DNA from: Sulfitobacter mediterraneus
Lineage (GTDB): Bacteria; Pseudomonadota; Alphaproteobacteria; Rhodobacterales; Rhodobacteraceae
Direction of reading: 5' to 3'
DNA: 64,000 nucleotides
NCBI RefSeq assembly: GCF_003054325.1
Contig: NZ_QBKU01000001.1
Location: 1-64,000 of the forward strand
The notes below the pieces were generated by a model. The model did no database searches. It was not told where the DNA came from and saw only the letters and a program-made list of their open reading frames with translations. Below are positions 36,813-45,535 of the stretch, piece by piece. The number at the start of each line of letters is the position of its first letter. The first letter of the stretch is position 1. A program made the translations under genes and the position numbers.

Positions 36813-37424
36813 CTATTGACAGAGCCGGACCTCTAATTTGTCGGCCTCCGGTAGGGCGTCCAGCATCTGTGCAACAGTGATTCCAAGGATCGGATGCATC
36901 CAGTCCGGCGCGATCTCTGCCAAAGGTACCAGGACAAAGGCCCGGTCCTGCATCCGAGGATGCGGCAGGATCAACCGGTCCGGCGTGCTGCCCACCTGTG
37001 TCTCAAGCGGCATATCGCGCCATGTGGCGTGGGTTTGCAGATCCGGCAAGACCGCGTCGCAATAGGCTATCATGTCCAGATCCATCGTGCGCTGGCCCCA
37101 CCTTTGCACTCTCTCGCGGCCCAATTCAGCTTCAATCTCATGCAGCACCGCTAATGTTTCTTCCGCGCTCCATGGCACGGCTATCTCGGCGGTTGCATTA
37201 ATATAGTCAGGTCCAGCCCCTGCGGGAAACGCCGGAGTGTGATACAATGAACTTGTTTTTCGAATCACTGCCCCGCGTTTTTTTAGGGCTTCAAACGCCG
37301 CCAGCGTGGTCTCGACTGGCGTTCCAATGGATGACGTCAGGTTACCCCCAAGTGCAATTAGGACCAATTGATCTGAATTAAGCTGATTCCCGCCGTTTTC
37401 TTTGTGTTCTCGGTCTTGCAGCAT
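36813..37424 (-). CDS. folK: 2-amino-4-hydroxy-6-hydroxymethyldihydropteridine pyrophosphokinase
   Basis: A 203-residue HPPK of folate synthesis that transfers pyrophosphate from ATP to the pterin. Motifs: ALGGNL near residue 25-30, TSSLYHTPAF, the catalytic RWGQRTMDLDMIAY and LPHPRMQDRAFVLVPLAEIAP. The N-terminus is about 18 residues longer than in E. coli FolK and hydrophilic. The ATG at 37424 follows AAGGA; a TTG at 37430 is possible. It is divergent from the NYN gene. Confidence 0.94.
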   Translation of the reverse strand: MLQDREHKENGGNQLNSDQLVLIALGGNLTSSIGTPVETTLAAFEALKKRGAVIRKTSSLYHTPAFPAGAGPDYINATAEIAVPWSAEETLAVLHEIEAELGRERVQRWGQRTMDLDMIAYCDAVLPDLQTHATWRDMPLETQVGSTPDRLILPHPRMQDRAFVLVPLAEIAPDWMHPILGITVAQMLDALPEADKLEVRLCQ

Positions 37425-37551
37425 GGTCAAAAATCCTTAGGAATGCGCCCCGGCCAATCGGGCGAGAATACTTCGGTCACGTACTGTTCTCATAAGCTAC
37501 CTGCACATTGGATCAACAGCATGAGTGGCGGCACCGCCGAAAGGAAATCAA

Positions 37552-38106
37552 ATGTTTTACAAGGATGAGCGTCTGGCGCTGTTCATTGACGGCTCAAACC
37601 TCTACGCAGCGGCCAAGACGCTAGGCTTTGACATCGACTATAAATTGCTGCGTCAGGAATTTGTCCGCCGCGGTAAGATGCTGCGTGCATTCTACTATAC
37701 TGCGCTGCTGGAGAACGATGAGTATTCCCCGATCCGCCCATTGGTGGACTGGCTGAACTACAACGGTTTCACCATGGTGACCAAACCGGCCAAAGAATAT
37801 ACCGACAGCATGGGCCGCCGCCGGGTCAAGGGCAACATGGACATCGAACTGGCCGTTAATGCGATGGAATTGGCACCGCATGTGGATCACATCGTGATCT
37901 TCTCGGGCGATGGCGATTTCCGCCCCTTGGTCGAAAGCCTGCAACGGCAGGGTGTTCGCGTATCGGTTGTTTCCACCATCCGCAGCCAACCACCGATGAT
38001 CTCCGATGACCTGCGCCGCCAGGCCGACAATTTCATCGAACTCGAAGACCTCAAAGATGTCATTGGCCGCCCCCCGCGTGAGCCGCTTGCCGAATCCGAC
38101 AGCTGA
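37552..38106 (+). CDS. NYN-domain protein (LabA/DUF88 family, PIN-like nuclease fold)
   Basis: A 184-residue protein. The NYN core shows LALFIDGSNLYAAA (about residues 7-20), a central KGNMDIELAVNAM and IVIFSGDGDFRPLVESLQRQGVRV; the conserved acidic residues (Asp in IDGSN, Asp in NMDIE, Asp pair in SGDGD) form the predicted metal site. Such proteins are thought to be RNases. It starts at 37552 with AAAGGA 6 bases upstream. It is divergent from folK and closed by a strong terminator. Confidence 0.92.
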   Translation: MFYKDERLALFIDGSNLYAAAKTLGFDIDYKLLRQEFVRRGKMLRAFYYTALLENDEYSPIRPLVDWLNYNGFTMVTKPAKEYTDSMGRRRVKGNMDIELAVNAMELAPHVDHIVIFSGDGDFRPLVESLQRQGVRVSVVSTIRSQPPMISDDLRRQADNFIELEDLKDVIGRPPREPLAESDS

Positions 38107-38126
38107 TCAAAACTCAGTCATTGAAA

Positions 38127-38164
38127 AAACGCGCCAGAGGCGGATAAATGCCTCTGGCGCGTTT
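38127..38164 (+). terminator. Rho-independent terminator of the NYN gene
   Basis: A perfect 15-bp stem from 38127-38141 and 38150-38164 (AAACGCGCCAGAGGC / GCCTCTGGCGCGTTT) with loop GGATAAAT. Confidence 0.93.
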
Positions 38165-38286
38165 GCGTGCTAAAATAAGTCGGGAAAAAATCGCCGTACA
38201 TTTCTGTGCGACGCCCTATTAAGAATATACATATTTACAACCCCCACGCGACCCCCCGAAATCGGGGGAGGGAGATACTGAACAGA

Positions 38287-39006
38287 ATGCTTGTTGACCA
38301 AGCGACCAGACTGGAACAGATCCAGTGTACAGAAGCATTGTGGCTTGGCGTGGTGGAGACCTTCGCCAAAGCGGGCCTGCGGCATGCGGTCTACCTGACC
38401 GTGGGCGCCGATTTTGACGCGCCATTTATGCGCAGTACGATCCCCGGCCTTTATGAAAATTACCCCCCTGAACGTGATCCGTTCCTGCGCCATTCCTGCA
38501 CCAGCTACGACATCCTGACCCTGGGTGCCGCCTATATCGACAGCCATCCTTATGTAAGCGAAACCGAACGCGCCTTTGTCAAACGGGCAGCGACAGCTGG
38601 GTTGAATGCCGGCCTGGGCATCCCCGTGCGGCTCAAAGGATTTGACCGCTTTGGTGGTTTCATCCTGGGCAATGATCAAGATCGCGCCGGCTTTGATGCC
38701 GATATCCTGCCCCGCGCAGATGAATTGCGTTTGTTCTGCCACCTGATGCATCGCCGATTCGAAGACTTGGCCGCAGAAGCGGCGATGCCTTTGCCTCAGG
38801 AATTTGACACCCTCAGCCCGCGCGAGCGGGAAATTGTGCTGCTGCTTGCCCGCGGCTGTAGCAGACAGGAAGCGGCCGAGATCTGTTCCATTTCTGTGCA
38901 TACTGTGTCGGATTATGCCAAAACGGCCTATCGCAAGCTTGGCGTAAACAATCGCGCTCAAGCCGCCGCATTGCTACACGCGGCGGCCACGGGCGGTCGG
39001 GGTTAA
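38287..39006 (+). CDS. LuxR-family regulator with autoinducer-binding domain, no luxI nearby
   Basis: A 239-residue regulator. The N-terminal autoinducer-binding-type domain covers about 15-165; the YPPERDPFLRH block keeps the Asp-Pro pair of acyl-homoserine-lactone receptors, but the Trp expected 13 residues earlier is not at that place. The C-terminal LuxR helix-turn-helix (LSPREREIVLLLARGCSRQEAAEICSISVHTV, about 178-210) is intact. No luxI-type synthase is in the window, so it is a 'solo'. The start at 38287 is about 12 bases after GGAGGGAG, and a CCCCCGA/TCGGGGG hairpin (38253-38268) overlaps that purine run. Confidence 0.88.
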   Translation: MLVDQATRLEQIQCTEALWLGVVETFAKAGLRHAVYLTVGADFDAPFMRSTIPGLYENYPPERDPFLRHSCTSYDILTLGAAYIDSHPYVSETERAFVKRAATAGLNAGLGIPVRLKGFDRFGGFILGNDQDRAGFDADILPRADELRLFCHLMHRRFEDLAAEAAMPLPQEFDTLSPREREIVLLLARGCSRQEAAEICSISVHTVSDYAKTAYRKLGVNNRAQAAALLHAAATGGRG

Positions 39007-39887
39007 GCCGCCACTTTGCCGATCGCTGTGGCCGCTACCGGGCGGCGCAAGGCGTATTGTCCGGCAACCACACTGGCCAAGACGATGACCATGCCAATGA
39101 CCTGACCGGGCGTCAGCGTTTCGGACACAAACAACCACCCTAGAACCGTCGCACTGATTGGGCTGAGCAGACCCAGCACCGAAACCGCCGCAGGTTGCAA
39201 CCGCGCGATGCCGCGCAGCCAGAGGACATAAGTCAGCGCCGCACCAATCAGACCAAGATACCCAAGCCCGATAAGATTGCTCAGGGTCAGCGTTGTCCAA
39301 TCCGTTTCCGCAAAGGGCGCAAACGGCAACAAAAGCAATCCACCCGCCGTCAATTGCCACGCAGTAAACGTCAGCGCGGGCACAGGCGGCTGCCATTTGC
39401 GGCTCAACACCGTGCCCAGCGCCATTGAAGCAGACCCTAGAATCCCCGCCAGCACCCCCAGGCCGTCCAGCTTTGCCTCGGGTGTCAGAATCAACAAGGC
39501 CACCCCCAAGACGCCAGCCCCGATGGCCAACAGTGACAGAGGCCGGATCGCAGTGCCCAACAGCCCGCGTGCCGCGAAGATCACGATGAATGGCTGCAAC
39601 GCCCCCATCACCGCCGCCACACCGCCCGGAAGACGGTAGGCCGCAAAGAACAGCAAGCTCCAGAAAATGGCGAAGTTCAGCGCACCCAGAACCAGCATGC
39701 GCGGCACCCAAATGCCCTGTGGCAATTGCCGCACCAACAGCAACAACAAAAGCCCCGCAGGCAAAGCTCTGAGAAGGGAGATCGTCAAAGGATCGAGGTT
39801 CGGCAGAAATTGAGTGGTAACGATATAGCTGCTGCCCCAAATCGCCGGTGCCAATGCAGTGAGAAACAGATCGTGAGAGCGGGTCAT
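39003..39887 (-). CDS. EamA-family (DMT) transporter
   Basis: A 294-residue inner-membrane protein with about ten helices in two EamA repeats: the first starts FLTALAPAIWGSSYIVTTQFLP, the second follows GLGVLAGILGSASMALGTVLSRKW. The start at 39887 is supported by AAAGG 9 bases upstream. The substrate is unknown; drug, amino-acid or metabolite export is typical. It is divergent from a MarR regulator with shared palindromes, so it is probably the MarR target. Its 3' end overlaps the LuxR-type gene by four bases. Confidence 0.9.
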   Translation of the reverse strand: MTRSHDLFLTALAPAIWGSSYIVTTQFLPNLDPLTISLLRALPAGLLLLLLVRQLPQGIWVPRMLVLGALNFAIFWSLLFFAAYRLPGGVAAVMGALQPFIVIFAARGLLGTAIRPLSLLAIGAGVLGVALLILTPEAKLDGLGVLAGILGSASMALGTVLSRKWQPPVPALTFTAWQLTAGGLLLLPFAPFAETDWTTLTLSNLIGLGYLGLIGAALTYVLWLRGIARLQPAAVSVLGLLSPISATVLGWLFVSETLTPGQVIGMVIVLASVVAGQYALRRPVAATAIGKVAA

Positions 39888-39901
39888 GGTCAAAGGCCTT
39901 T

Positions 39902-39961
39902 CATTATCTTGACGTAAAGAATCTTGATATGGAGATAATGAAAGAAATCTTGACGTCAAGA
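39902..39961. promoter_or_regulatory. MarR-type operator cluster
   Basis: A perfect 14-bp palindrome TCTTGACGTCAAGA at 39948-39961 and a near copy TCTTGACGTAAAGA at 39907-39920, 41 bases apart. CATTATC (39902-39908) and GATAATG (39934-39940) form another inverted pair. All lie between the divergent EamA and MarR genes. Confidence 0.75.
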
Positions 39962-39984
39962 CACCTCCCGTGTTTTCTGCGCGG

Positions 39985-40464
39985 ATGGACGACATCGACA
40001 AGATCAAAACCCAATGGGCCAAGCAGCGCCCCGACCTGAACACCGACCCAATGGCTTTGATCGGTCGGATCTCACGGCTGTCGCATCATCTCAGTCAGGA
40101 AATGGGAAAAACCTTTGACGCGCATGGCCTGACCAGTGCGGGGTTTGATGTTTTGGCCACCTTGCTGCGCTCCGGCCCGCCGCATGCCCTTTCGCCCAAT
40201 CAACTGCTCGCCACGATGATGGTCACGTCGGGCACCATGACCCACCGGATTGATCTGCTTGAAAAAGACGGGCTGGTGCGCCGCATCCGCAACCCGGACG
40301 ACAAACGCGGTGTGGTGGTTGCCCTGACGGACAAAGGCATAAAAACCGTTGATGCCGCAGTCACAGATCACGTGGCAACCCAGACACGGCTGGTCTCGCA
40401 CCTTGCGCCTGACCAACAAATACAGCTCAACGCATTGCTCAAGGTGTTCCTCAACGGCCTGTAG
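39985..40464 (+). CDS. MarR-family transcriptional regulator
   Basis: A 159-residue regulator. The winged helix-turn-helix shows LTSAGFDVLATLLRSGPPHALSPNQLLATMMVTSGTMTHRIDLLEKDGLVRRIRNPDDKRGVVVALTDKG-type features spread over about 45-110, with the DKRG wing. The ATG at 39985 is chosen; a GTG at 39970 would add five residues, and neither has a strong ribosome binding site. It probably represses itself and the EamA transporter through the palindromes upstream. Confidence 0.92.
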   Translation: MDDIDKIKTQWAKQRPDLNTDPMALIGRISRLSHHLSQEMGKTFDAHGLTSAGFDVLATLLRSGPPHALSPNQLLATMMVTSGTMTHRIDLLEKDGLVRRIRNPDDKRGVVVALTDKGIKTVDAAVTDHVATQTRLVSHLAPDQQIQLNALLKVFLNGL

Positions 40465-40542
40465 CGCCCCCGTTTCCAACACCGCCAGACTGGACCCGGC
40501 CCGCGCGAACCCCTATCTGACATCCAAGAGCAGGAGCCCGCC

Positions 40543-41493
40543 ATGACCAAACCGCCCCTCACCCTATACCTTGCTGCGCCGCGCGGCTTTTGCGCGGGTG
40601 TGGACCGCGCGATCAAGATTGTTGAAATGGCCTTGGAAAAATGGGGCGCGCCTGTCTATGTCCGCCATGAGATCGTCCACAACAAGTTTGTCGTCGATGG
40701 CCTGCGCGACAAAGGCGCGGTGTTTGTTGAGGAACTGTCTGATTGCCCTGACGACCGGCCCGTGATCTTTTCCGCGCACGGCGTGCCCAAATCCGTGCCG
40801 AACGCCGCCGCCGCCCGCAATATGGTTTTTGTCGATGCCACCTGTCCGCTGGTCAGCAAGGTGCATATCGAGGCACAGCGCCACGCCGATGCAGGTCTGC
40901 AAATGATCATGATCGGTCACGCTGGACACCCCGAAACAGTCGGGACAATGGGGCAATTGCCCGAGGGCGACGTGCTGTTGGTGGAAACCCCTCAAGACGT
41001 GGCAAAGGTCGCTGTGCGCGATGCGTCCAAACTCGCCTATGTGACCCAGACCACCCTGAGCGTCGATGACACCGCCGAGATTGTCGCGGCGCTCCAATCC
41101 CGGTTTCCTGCCATCATCGGCCCGCACAAAGAAGACATCTGCTATGCCACCACCAACCGCCAAGAGGCGGTCAAGGCAATGGCACCCAAATGCGATGCTA
41201 TGCTGGTTGTCGGCGCACCCAATTCATCAAACTCAAAACGGCTGGTCGAGGTCGGCAACCGCGCGGGCTGTTCCTATTCGCAACTGGTGCAACGCGCCGC
41301 CGATATCGATTGGCGCAGCCTCGATGGCATCTCTTCAATCGGCATCACCGCTGGCGCCTCTGCGCCCGAGGTTCTGATCAACGAAGTCATCGACGCCTTT
41401 GGCGCCCGATACAACGTCACCCGCGAATTGGTGGAAACCGCACAGGAAAACGTCGAGTTCAAAGTGCCGCGTGTGCTGCGCCAACCGGCCTGA
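40543..41493 (+). CDS. ispH: 4-hydroxy-3-methylbut-2-enyl diphosphate reductase
   Basis: A 316-residue iron-sulfur enzyme, the last step of the MEP isoprenoid pathway, giving IPP and DMAPP. The three cluster cysteines are Cys17 (GFCAGV), Cys101 ([11 protein letters not shown]) and Cys200 ([10 protein letters not shown]). GHAGHPE and the SSNSKRL block are also present. AGGAG lies 6 bases before the ATG. The gene is followed by a LysE-type exporter after 63 bases. Confidence 0.97.
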   Translation: MTKPPLTLYLAAPRGFCAGVDRAIKIVEMALEKWGAPVYVRHEIVHNKFVVDGLRDKGAVFVEELSDCPDDRPVIFSAHGVPKSVPNAAAARNMVFVDATCPLVSKVHIEAQRHADAGLQMIMIGHAGHPETVGTMGQLPEGDVLLVETPQDVAKVAVRDASKLAYVTQTTLSVDDTAEIVAALQSRFPAIIGPHKEDICYATTNRQEAVKAMAPKCDAMLVVGAPNSSNSKRLVEVGNRAGCSYSQLVQRAADIDWRSLDGISSIGITAGASAPEVLINEVIDAFGARYNVTRELVETAQENVEFKVPRVLRQPA

Positions 41494-41556
41494 GCATTGG
41501 CCTTTACGCCTTTGCCCGCCTTGCATAGGCTTGGCTGAAACGGCTGGAGGCATCTC

Positions 41557-42171
41557 ATGATCACATTTCAATTCTTACTCACCGCACTGGTTGTCGTGCT
41601 GGCCCCCGGAACAGGGGTGATCTACACGCTGGCGCTAGGCCTTGGCCAAGGTCGGCGCGCCGCGCTTTGGGCCGCGCTGGGATGTACCTTCGGGATTGTG
41701 CCGCACCTCACTGCGGCAACCCTCGGCCTTGCCGCAGTATTGCACACCAGCGCCTTGCTGTTCTCCATCGTCAAATGGGCCGGGGTCGCCTACCTGCTGT
41801 ATTTGGCATGGCAGATCTTGAAATCCGGCGGTGCGCTTTCTGTCACGGCGGAGGACAAACGCGACATTGGCCTGCGCATTGCCCGGCGCGGGGCGCTGAT
41901 CAATATCCTGAACCCCAAACTGTCGATCTTCTTTCTGGCCCTGCTGCCGCCTTTCCTGTCGGGCAACGCCGCAACAGCAACGGCAGAAATGTCGGTGCTC
42001 GGGCTGGTGTTCATGGCCATGACCTTTGGCGTTTTTGTGATCTACGGCTGTTTCGCCGCCGCCGCTCGCACATGGATCCTCGGCTCCGAACCGGTGATGC
42101 GCTGGTTGAACCGCAGCTTCGCCGCGATCTTCGCCGCGCTGGCGGGCCGCCTCGCGCTAGAACGCGCCTGA
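41557..42171 (+). CDS. LysE-family translocator (RhtB type)
   Basis: A 204-residue inner-membrane exporter with about six helices. The N-terminal VVVLAPGTGVIYTLALGLGQGRRAALWAALG motif is the family hallmark, here with the usual 'PGP' replaced by PGT. Members export amino acids or related small molecules; the substrate is unknown. GGAGG lies 6 bases before the ATG. The stop is one base before the ATG of the split DUF3429 gene. Confidence 0.92.
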   Translation: MITFQFLLTALVVVLAPGTGVIYTLALGLGQGRRAALWAALGCTFGIVPHLTAATLGLAAVLHTSALLFSIVKWAGVAYLLYLAWQILKSGGALSVTAEDKRDIGLRIARRGALINILNPKLSIFFLALLPPFLSGNAATATAEMSVLGLVFMAMTFGVFVIYGCFAAAARTWILGSEPVMRWLNRSFAAIFAALAGRLALERA

Positions 42172-42172
42172 C

Positions 42173-42313
42173 ATGGGCCGCATCCCCGCCCCTGCATTTC
42201 TGCTCGGCCTTGCGGGGTTGTTGCCCTTTCTCTGGGGCGCATTGCTGATCCTTGGCTTTTCGGGCGGGTTAGAAGCGATCCTGCCTCAATCGCTCAGCGG
42301 CGATGGTGGCTGA
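42173..42313 (+). pseudogene. DUF3429 gene, 5' fragment (frameshifted)
   Basis: A 46-residue frame starting MGRIPAPAFLLGLAGLLPFLWG, which reads like the first helix of a DUF3429 membrane protein. It ends at TGA 42311-42313. The remaining three helices continue in another frame from 42316. A one-base insertion within about 42304-42310 would join the frames (…GDG-WLIMMRYGG…). The start is one base after the LysE stop. It is either a broken gene, a sequencing error or a re-initiating gene pair. Confidence 0.75.
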
Positions 42314-42315
42314 TC

Positions 42316-42624
42316 ATGATGCGCTACGGCGGCATCATCTTGCCGTTTATGTCCGGCGTGCTCTGGGGTTTTGCGACCAAGGCGACAGGACCGCAGGCCG
42401 CCATGGCCTATGCCCTGTCGGTCTTGCCGGCGCTCTGGTGGTTTTTCATGCCGGGGACCGGATATATGTCCGCGCTGATCAACCTCGCCAGCGGCTTTGC
42501 CGGGTTGCTGTTTCTTGATTTTGCATTTCAACGCTGGGGTCTGGCACCCGGTTGGTGGATGTCTTTGCGCCTGCAGCTGTCCTCGGTTGTGCTGGCTTGT
42601 ATTGCTGTGGGGATCTTTGCATGA
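42316..42624 (+). pseudogene. DUF3429 gene, 3' fragment (frameshifted)
   Basis: A 102-residue frame with three hydrophobic helices (about 6-24, 30-50, 53-70 and 78-100 in part). MRYGGIILPFMSGVLWGFATKA is the DUF3429 hallmark (TMEM69-like proteins in eukaryotes). The ATG comes two bases after the stop of the 5' fragment, and GGTGG six bases upstream could allow re-initiation. Its stop overlaps the methyltransferase start (ATGA). The helices themselves look undamaged. Confidence 0.75.
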
Positions 42625-43208
42625 GCGATGACGAAACACTCAAGGTCTATGCCGAAAAGGCCGACGATTATGCCGCCGTTGTCGGCGACGATCATGACCC
42701 GCATCTGGCGGACTTCGCCAAGGCCCTGCCCAAAGGCGGCGCGGTGCTCGACCTTGGGTGCGGGCCGGGGCATGTCGCGGCGGCGCTTGCCCGCGATGGC
42801 TTTGACCTCACCGCCACAGATGCGGTGCCCGAAATGGTCGCGATGGCCAATGCCCACCCCGGCGTGTCGGCCCACTGCGCCACCTTTGATGAAATTTCCG
42901 GAACCGACCTTTATGATGGCATCTGGGCCAACTTCAGCCTCCTGCACGCATCGCGCAGCGATATGCCCCGCCACCTGGCCGCCCTCAAATCCGCGCTCAA
43001 ACCCGGCGGTGTCTTTCACATCGCCCTCAAATCCGGCAGCGGCAGCAAACGCGACGCCATCGGCAGGCTCTATACCTACTATACAGACGCCGAACTCACC
43101 GGCCTTTTGGAGGCCGCAGGATTTTCTGTCACCAATCACGCATCAGGACGCGGAAAAGGGCTGGACGGCACCTATGCCGATTGGATAGCCCTGCGCGCAT
43201 ATGGCTAA
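42621..43208 (+). CDS. Class I SAM-dependent methyltransferase
   Basis: A 195-residue methyltransferase. Motif [10 protein letters not shown] is at residues 42-50, followed by ATDAVPEMV (acidic end of beta-2) and a late GGVFHIALK strand. The substrate is unknown. The start at 42621 overlaps the upstream stop as ATGA. Its last codons overlap the rnhA start by 8 bases, so the chain DUF3429-methyltransferase-rnhA-TRIC channel is one coupled run. Confidence 0.92.
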   Translation: MSDDETLKVYAEKADDYAAVVGDDHDPHLADFAKALPKGGAVLDLGCGPGHVAAALARDGFDLTATDAVPEMVAMANAHPGVSAHCATFDEISGTDLYDGIWANFSLLHASRSDMPRHLAALKSALKPGGVFHIALKSGSGSKRDAIGRLYTYYTDAELTGLLEAAGFSVTNHASGRGKGLDGTYADWIALRAYG

Positions 43209-43653
43209 ATTATACGCATACACAGATGGCGCTTGCTCAGGTAACCCCGGCCCCGGTGGCTGGGGCGCATTGATGCAGGCAAAGGACGGCGAAACTGTTG
43301 TCAAGGAACGCGAACTCAAGGGCGGCGAGGCCGCGACCACCAACAACCGCATGGAACTGATGGCCGCGATCAGCGCGCTTGAGGCGCTGGACCGGACGAC
43401 GGAAATTACCATCGTCACCGACAGTAACTACGTCAAAAACGGGATCACCGGCTGGATCTTTGGTTGGAAGAAGAACGGCTGGAAAAACGCCGCCAAAAAG
43501 CCGGTGAAAAACGCCGAACTCTGGCAACGGCTGGACGAGGCCAACGCCCGCCATCAGGTGACATGGGAATGGGTCAAAGGCCACGCAGGACATCCCGAAA
43601 ACGAACGCGCCGATCAACTGGCCCGTGACGGCATGAAGCCGTACAAGCCGTGA
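43201..43653 (+). CDS. rnhA: Ribonuclease HI
   Basis: A 150-residue RNase H that cuts RNA in RNA-DNA hybrids. The catalytic residues are Asp9 ([14 protein letters not shown]), Glu52 (NRMELMA), Asp74 (VTDSNYV) and Asp138 (NERADQLA). The basic handle [16 protein letters not shown] is present. The ATG lies inside the end of the methyltransferase gene; the TRIC gene overlaps its stop as GTGA. Confidence 0.97.
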   Translation: MAKLYAYTDGACSGNPGPGGWGALMQAKDGETVVKERELKGGEAATTNNRMELMAAISALEALDRTTEITIVTDSNYVKNGITGWIFGWKKNGWKNAAKKPVKNAELWQRLDEANARHQVTWEWVKGHAGHPENERADQLARDGMKPYKP

Positions 43654-44273
43654 GCCTGATCAACCTTCTGGATTATGGATCGGTCCTGATCTTTGCCATC
43701 ACCGGCGCATTGGTCGCCAGCCGCGCCCAGCTTGACCTTGTCGGCTTTGCCTTCATCGCCAGCCTGACCGCCCTTGGCGGCGGCACCATCCGCGACCTGC
43801 TGCTGGACCGCAACCCGATCTTCTGGATCGACAACCCAACCTATCTGGCCGTCGCAGGCGCGGCCGCGCTGGCGGTGTTCTTTTCCGCCCACCTATTGGA
43901 AAGCCGCTATCGCACTCTGATCTGGCTCGATAGTTTCGCTCTCGCCATTGCCGTCGCCGCGGGGGCGGCTGTTGCCATCGGCCAGGACCAATCCGCCGTA
44001 ATCGTGATCCTGATGGGCATGATCACCGGATGTATGGGCGGGCTGATGCGCGATGTTGTGGTCGGGCAGGTTCCGCTGATCCTCAAACAGGGAGAGCTTT
44101 ATGCAACCGCCGCCTTTGCAGGCGCCGCCGCCGCCGCCGCGGGCCGTCACTTCGGCCTTGACCCACTACTGTCCCTATCGGCCTGCGCGTTGATCAGCTG
44201 GATTCTGCGGGCCGGATCATTGGCGCTTGGTTGGCATTTGCCGGTCTACAAAAGCACACCGCCCAAGGTCTGA
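43650..44273 (+). CDS. Trimeric intracellular cation channel (TRIC)-family membrane protein
   Basis: A 207-residue membrane protein (UPF0126/YadS type) with about seven helices and two pseudo-repeats, marked by [12 protein letters not shown] (about 41-52) and [11 protein letters not shown]. Bacterial TRIC proteins are K+-permeable channels; some may move other solutes such as glycine. The start is GTG at 43650, overlapping the rnhA stop. It is followed by a dispersed repeat element before a convergent gene. Confidence 0.9.
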   Translation: MSLINLLDYGSVLIFAITGALVASRAQLDLVGFAFIASLTALGGGTIRDLLLDRNPIFWIDNPTYLAVAGAAALAVFFSAHLLESRYRTLIWLDSFALAIAVAAGAAVAIGQDQSAVIVILMGMITGCMGGLMRDVVVGQVPLILKQGELYATAAFAGAAAAAAGRHFGLDPLLSLSACALISWILRAGSLALGWHLPVYKSTPPKV

Positions 44274-44286
44274 ACGCACCGCCCTG

Positions 44287-44341
44287 CCCTTTTTGGCCCT
44301 AAATATTCCCGCCGGAGGCATGGCCTTGCCCCGCAAGGCCA
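44287..44341. repeat. Dispersed intergenic element, copy B
   Basis: A 19-base core at 44287-44305, differing from copy A (14284-14302) at one position, followed by a GC-rich arm and the inverted repeat GGCCTTGC / GCAAGGCC (44322-44329 and 44333-44340). It lies between the convergent TRIC gene and a small membrane-protein gene. Confidence 0.75.
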
Positions 44342-44347
44342 CCTGCA

Positions 44348-44584
44348 TCAGCGCCGCCAGTGAAACGGCACAATAATGAGCGCCCCGATTGAAGATACAA
44401 TTGCATTCATTCCGGCACTGTCAAAACCGATGTTGAACATGATCCGAACAAAGAAGAACACAAACGCCCCGCCCACACAGATGATGATGCTCTGCAAAAT
44501 CCCGTTGTGGGTCCAACCGGTTTTTTCCGACAGATAGCCAACGATCCCGGCGATCACGACCGTGCCAAACATCGTCAGAAACAT
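44348..44584 (-). CDS. Small three-helix membrane protein (GlsB/YeaQ-like)
   Basis: A 78-residue protein with three hydrophobic helices. FGTVVIAGIVGYLSEKTG near the start recalls the GlsB/YeaQ/YmgE ('transglycosylase-associated') family, but the match is partial, and it may be a lineage-specific family. GGGAGAG lies 6 bases before the ATG, inside the end of fmt. The two genes are separated by two bases and are probably co-transcribed. Confidence 0.75.
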   Translation of the reverse strand: MFLTMFGTVVIAGIVGYLSEKTGWTHNGILQSIIICVGGAFVFFFVRIMFNIGFDSAGMNAIVSSIGALIIVPFHWRR

Positions 44585-44586
44585 CG

Positions 44587-45501
44587 CTACTCTCCCGTCA
44601 ACCGTTGGCCAGCGCCGATCTGTGCGCCCTGCTGAAACACTTGCGTATCCTGCGCCGCTTTGCCCGCCCGTTGCAAGCGGGTCAGCACCACTGCACCTGC
44701 CCCGCAGGCCACCCGCAGATCAGATCCAAGCACCTCACCCGCCGTGCCGGACCCGTCTGCCAGTCGCGAGCCAAGCGCCTTGATGCGCACGCCATCCAGT
44801 TCAAACCACGCGCCGGGAAAGGGCGACAATCCCCGGATCAACCGGTCTACCTCGACCGCCGGTTTACTCCAGTCGATCCGCGCCTCGGCTTTGTCAATCT
44901 TGGCGGCATAGGTCACGCCCTCATCGGGTTGCGCGGCCGGGGTCAACTGGTCCAAACGGCCCAGAGCCTCCACGATTGCGCCTGCGCCCATTTGGCTCAA
45001 CCGATCATGCAACTGTGCCGTGGTTTCTTCTGCTCCAATCGGGGTGGTCTTGCGCAACAACACCGGTCCAGTGTCCAGTCCAGCCTCCATCTGTATGATG
45101 CACACGCCGGTTTCCGCATCCCCCGCCATGATCGCCCGGTGAATAGGCGCCGCCCCGCGCCAACGCGGCAGCAGGCTGGCGTGAATGTTCAAACAGCCCC
45201 GTGCCGGTGCATCCAGCACCGCTTGCGGCAGGATCAGCCCATAGGCCACCACCACCGCAACATCGGCACCAAGCGCGGCAAAATCCGCCTGCGCCTCTGG
45301 CGTCTTCAGCGACACCGGATGACGCACCTCGAAACCCAACTGTTCGGCCCGCGCTTGCACGGGACTTGGGCGATCCTTCTTACCGCGCCCTGCCGGTCGT
45401 GGCGGCTGGCAATAAACGGCGGCGATCTCATGCCCTGCCGCCGCCAGCGCCTCCAGCACGGGCACCGAAAAATCCGGGGTTCCCATAAACACAATGCGCA
45501 T
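44587..45501 (-). CDS. fmt: Methionyl-tRNA formyltransferase
   Basis: A 304-residue enzyme that formylates initiator Met-tRNA using 10-formyl-tetrahydrofolate. It begins [19 protein letters not shown] and has the catalytic [21 protein letters not shown] block (His and the conserved downstream Asp in [13 protein letters not shown]). The C-terminal tRNA-binding domain follows from about residue 210. It lies downstream of the three def genes, whose active member removes the formyl group, a functional pairing. Confidence 0.97.
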   Translation of the reverse strand: MRIVFMGTPDFSVPVLEALAAAGHEIAAVYCQPPRPAGRGKKDRPSPVQARAEQLGFEVRHPVSLKTPEAQADFAALGADVAVVVAYGLILPQAVLDAPARGCLNIHASLLPRWRGAAPIHRAIMAGDAETGVCIIQMEAGLDTGPVLLRKTTPIGAEETTAQLHDRLSQMGAGAIVEALGRLDQLTPAAQPDEGVTYAAKIDKAEARIDWSKPAVEVDRLIRGLSPFPGAWFELDGVRIKALGSRLADGSGTAGEVLGSDLRVACGAGAVVLTRLQRAGKAAQDTQVFQQGAQIGAGQRLTGE

Positions 45502-45535
45502 CGCTGGCTCCTGACTGCCGGAGGTGCCGGCCCTG

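Noticed and set aside
39003-40464. Toxin-antitoxin or defence role for the divergent EamA/MarR pair
   Set aside because: Domains and operator layout fit an ordinary efflux transporter and its repressor.
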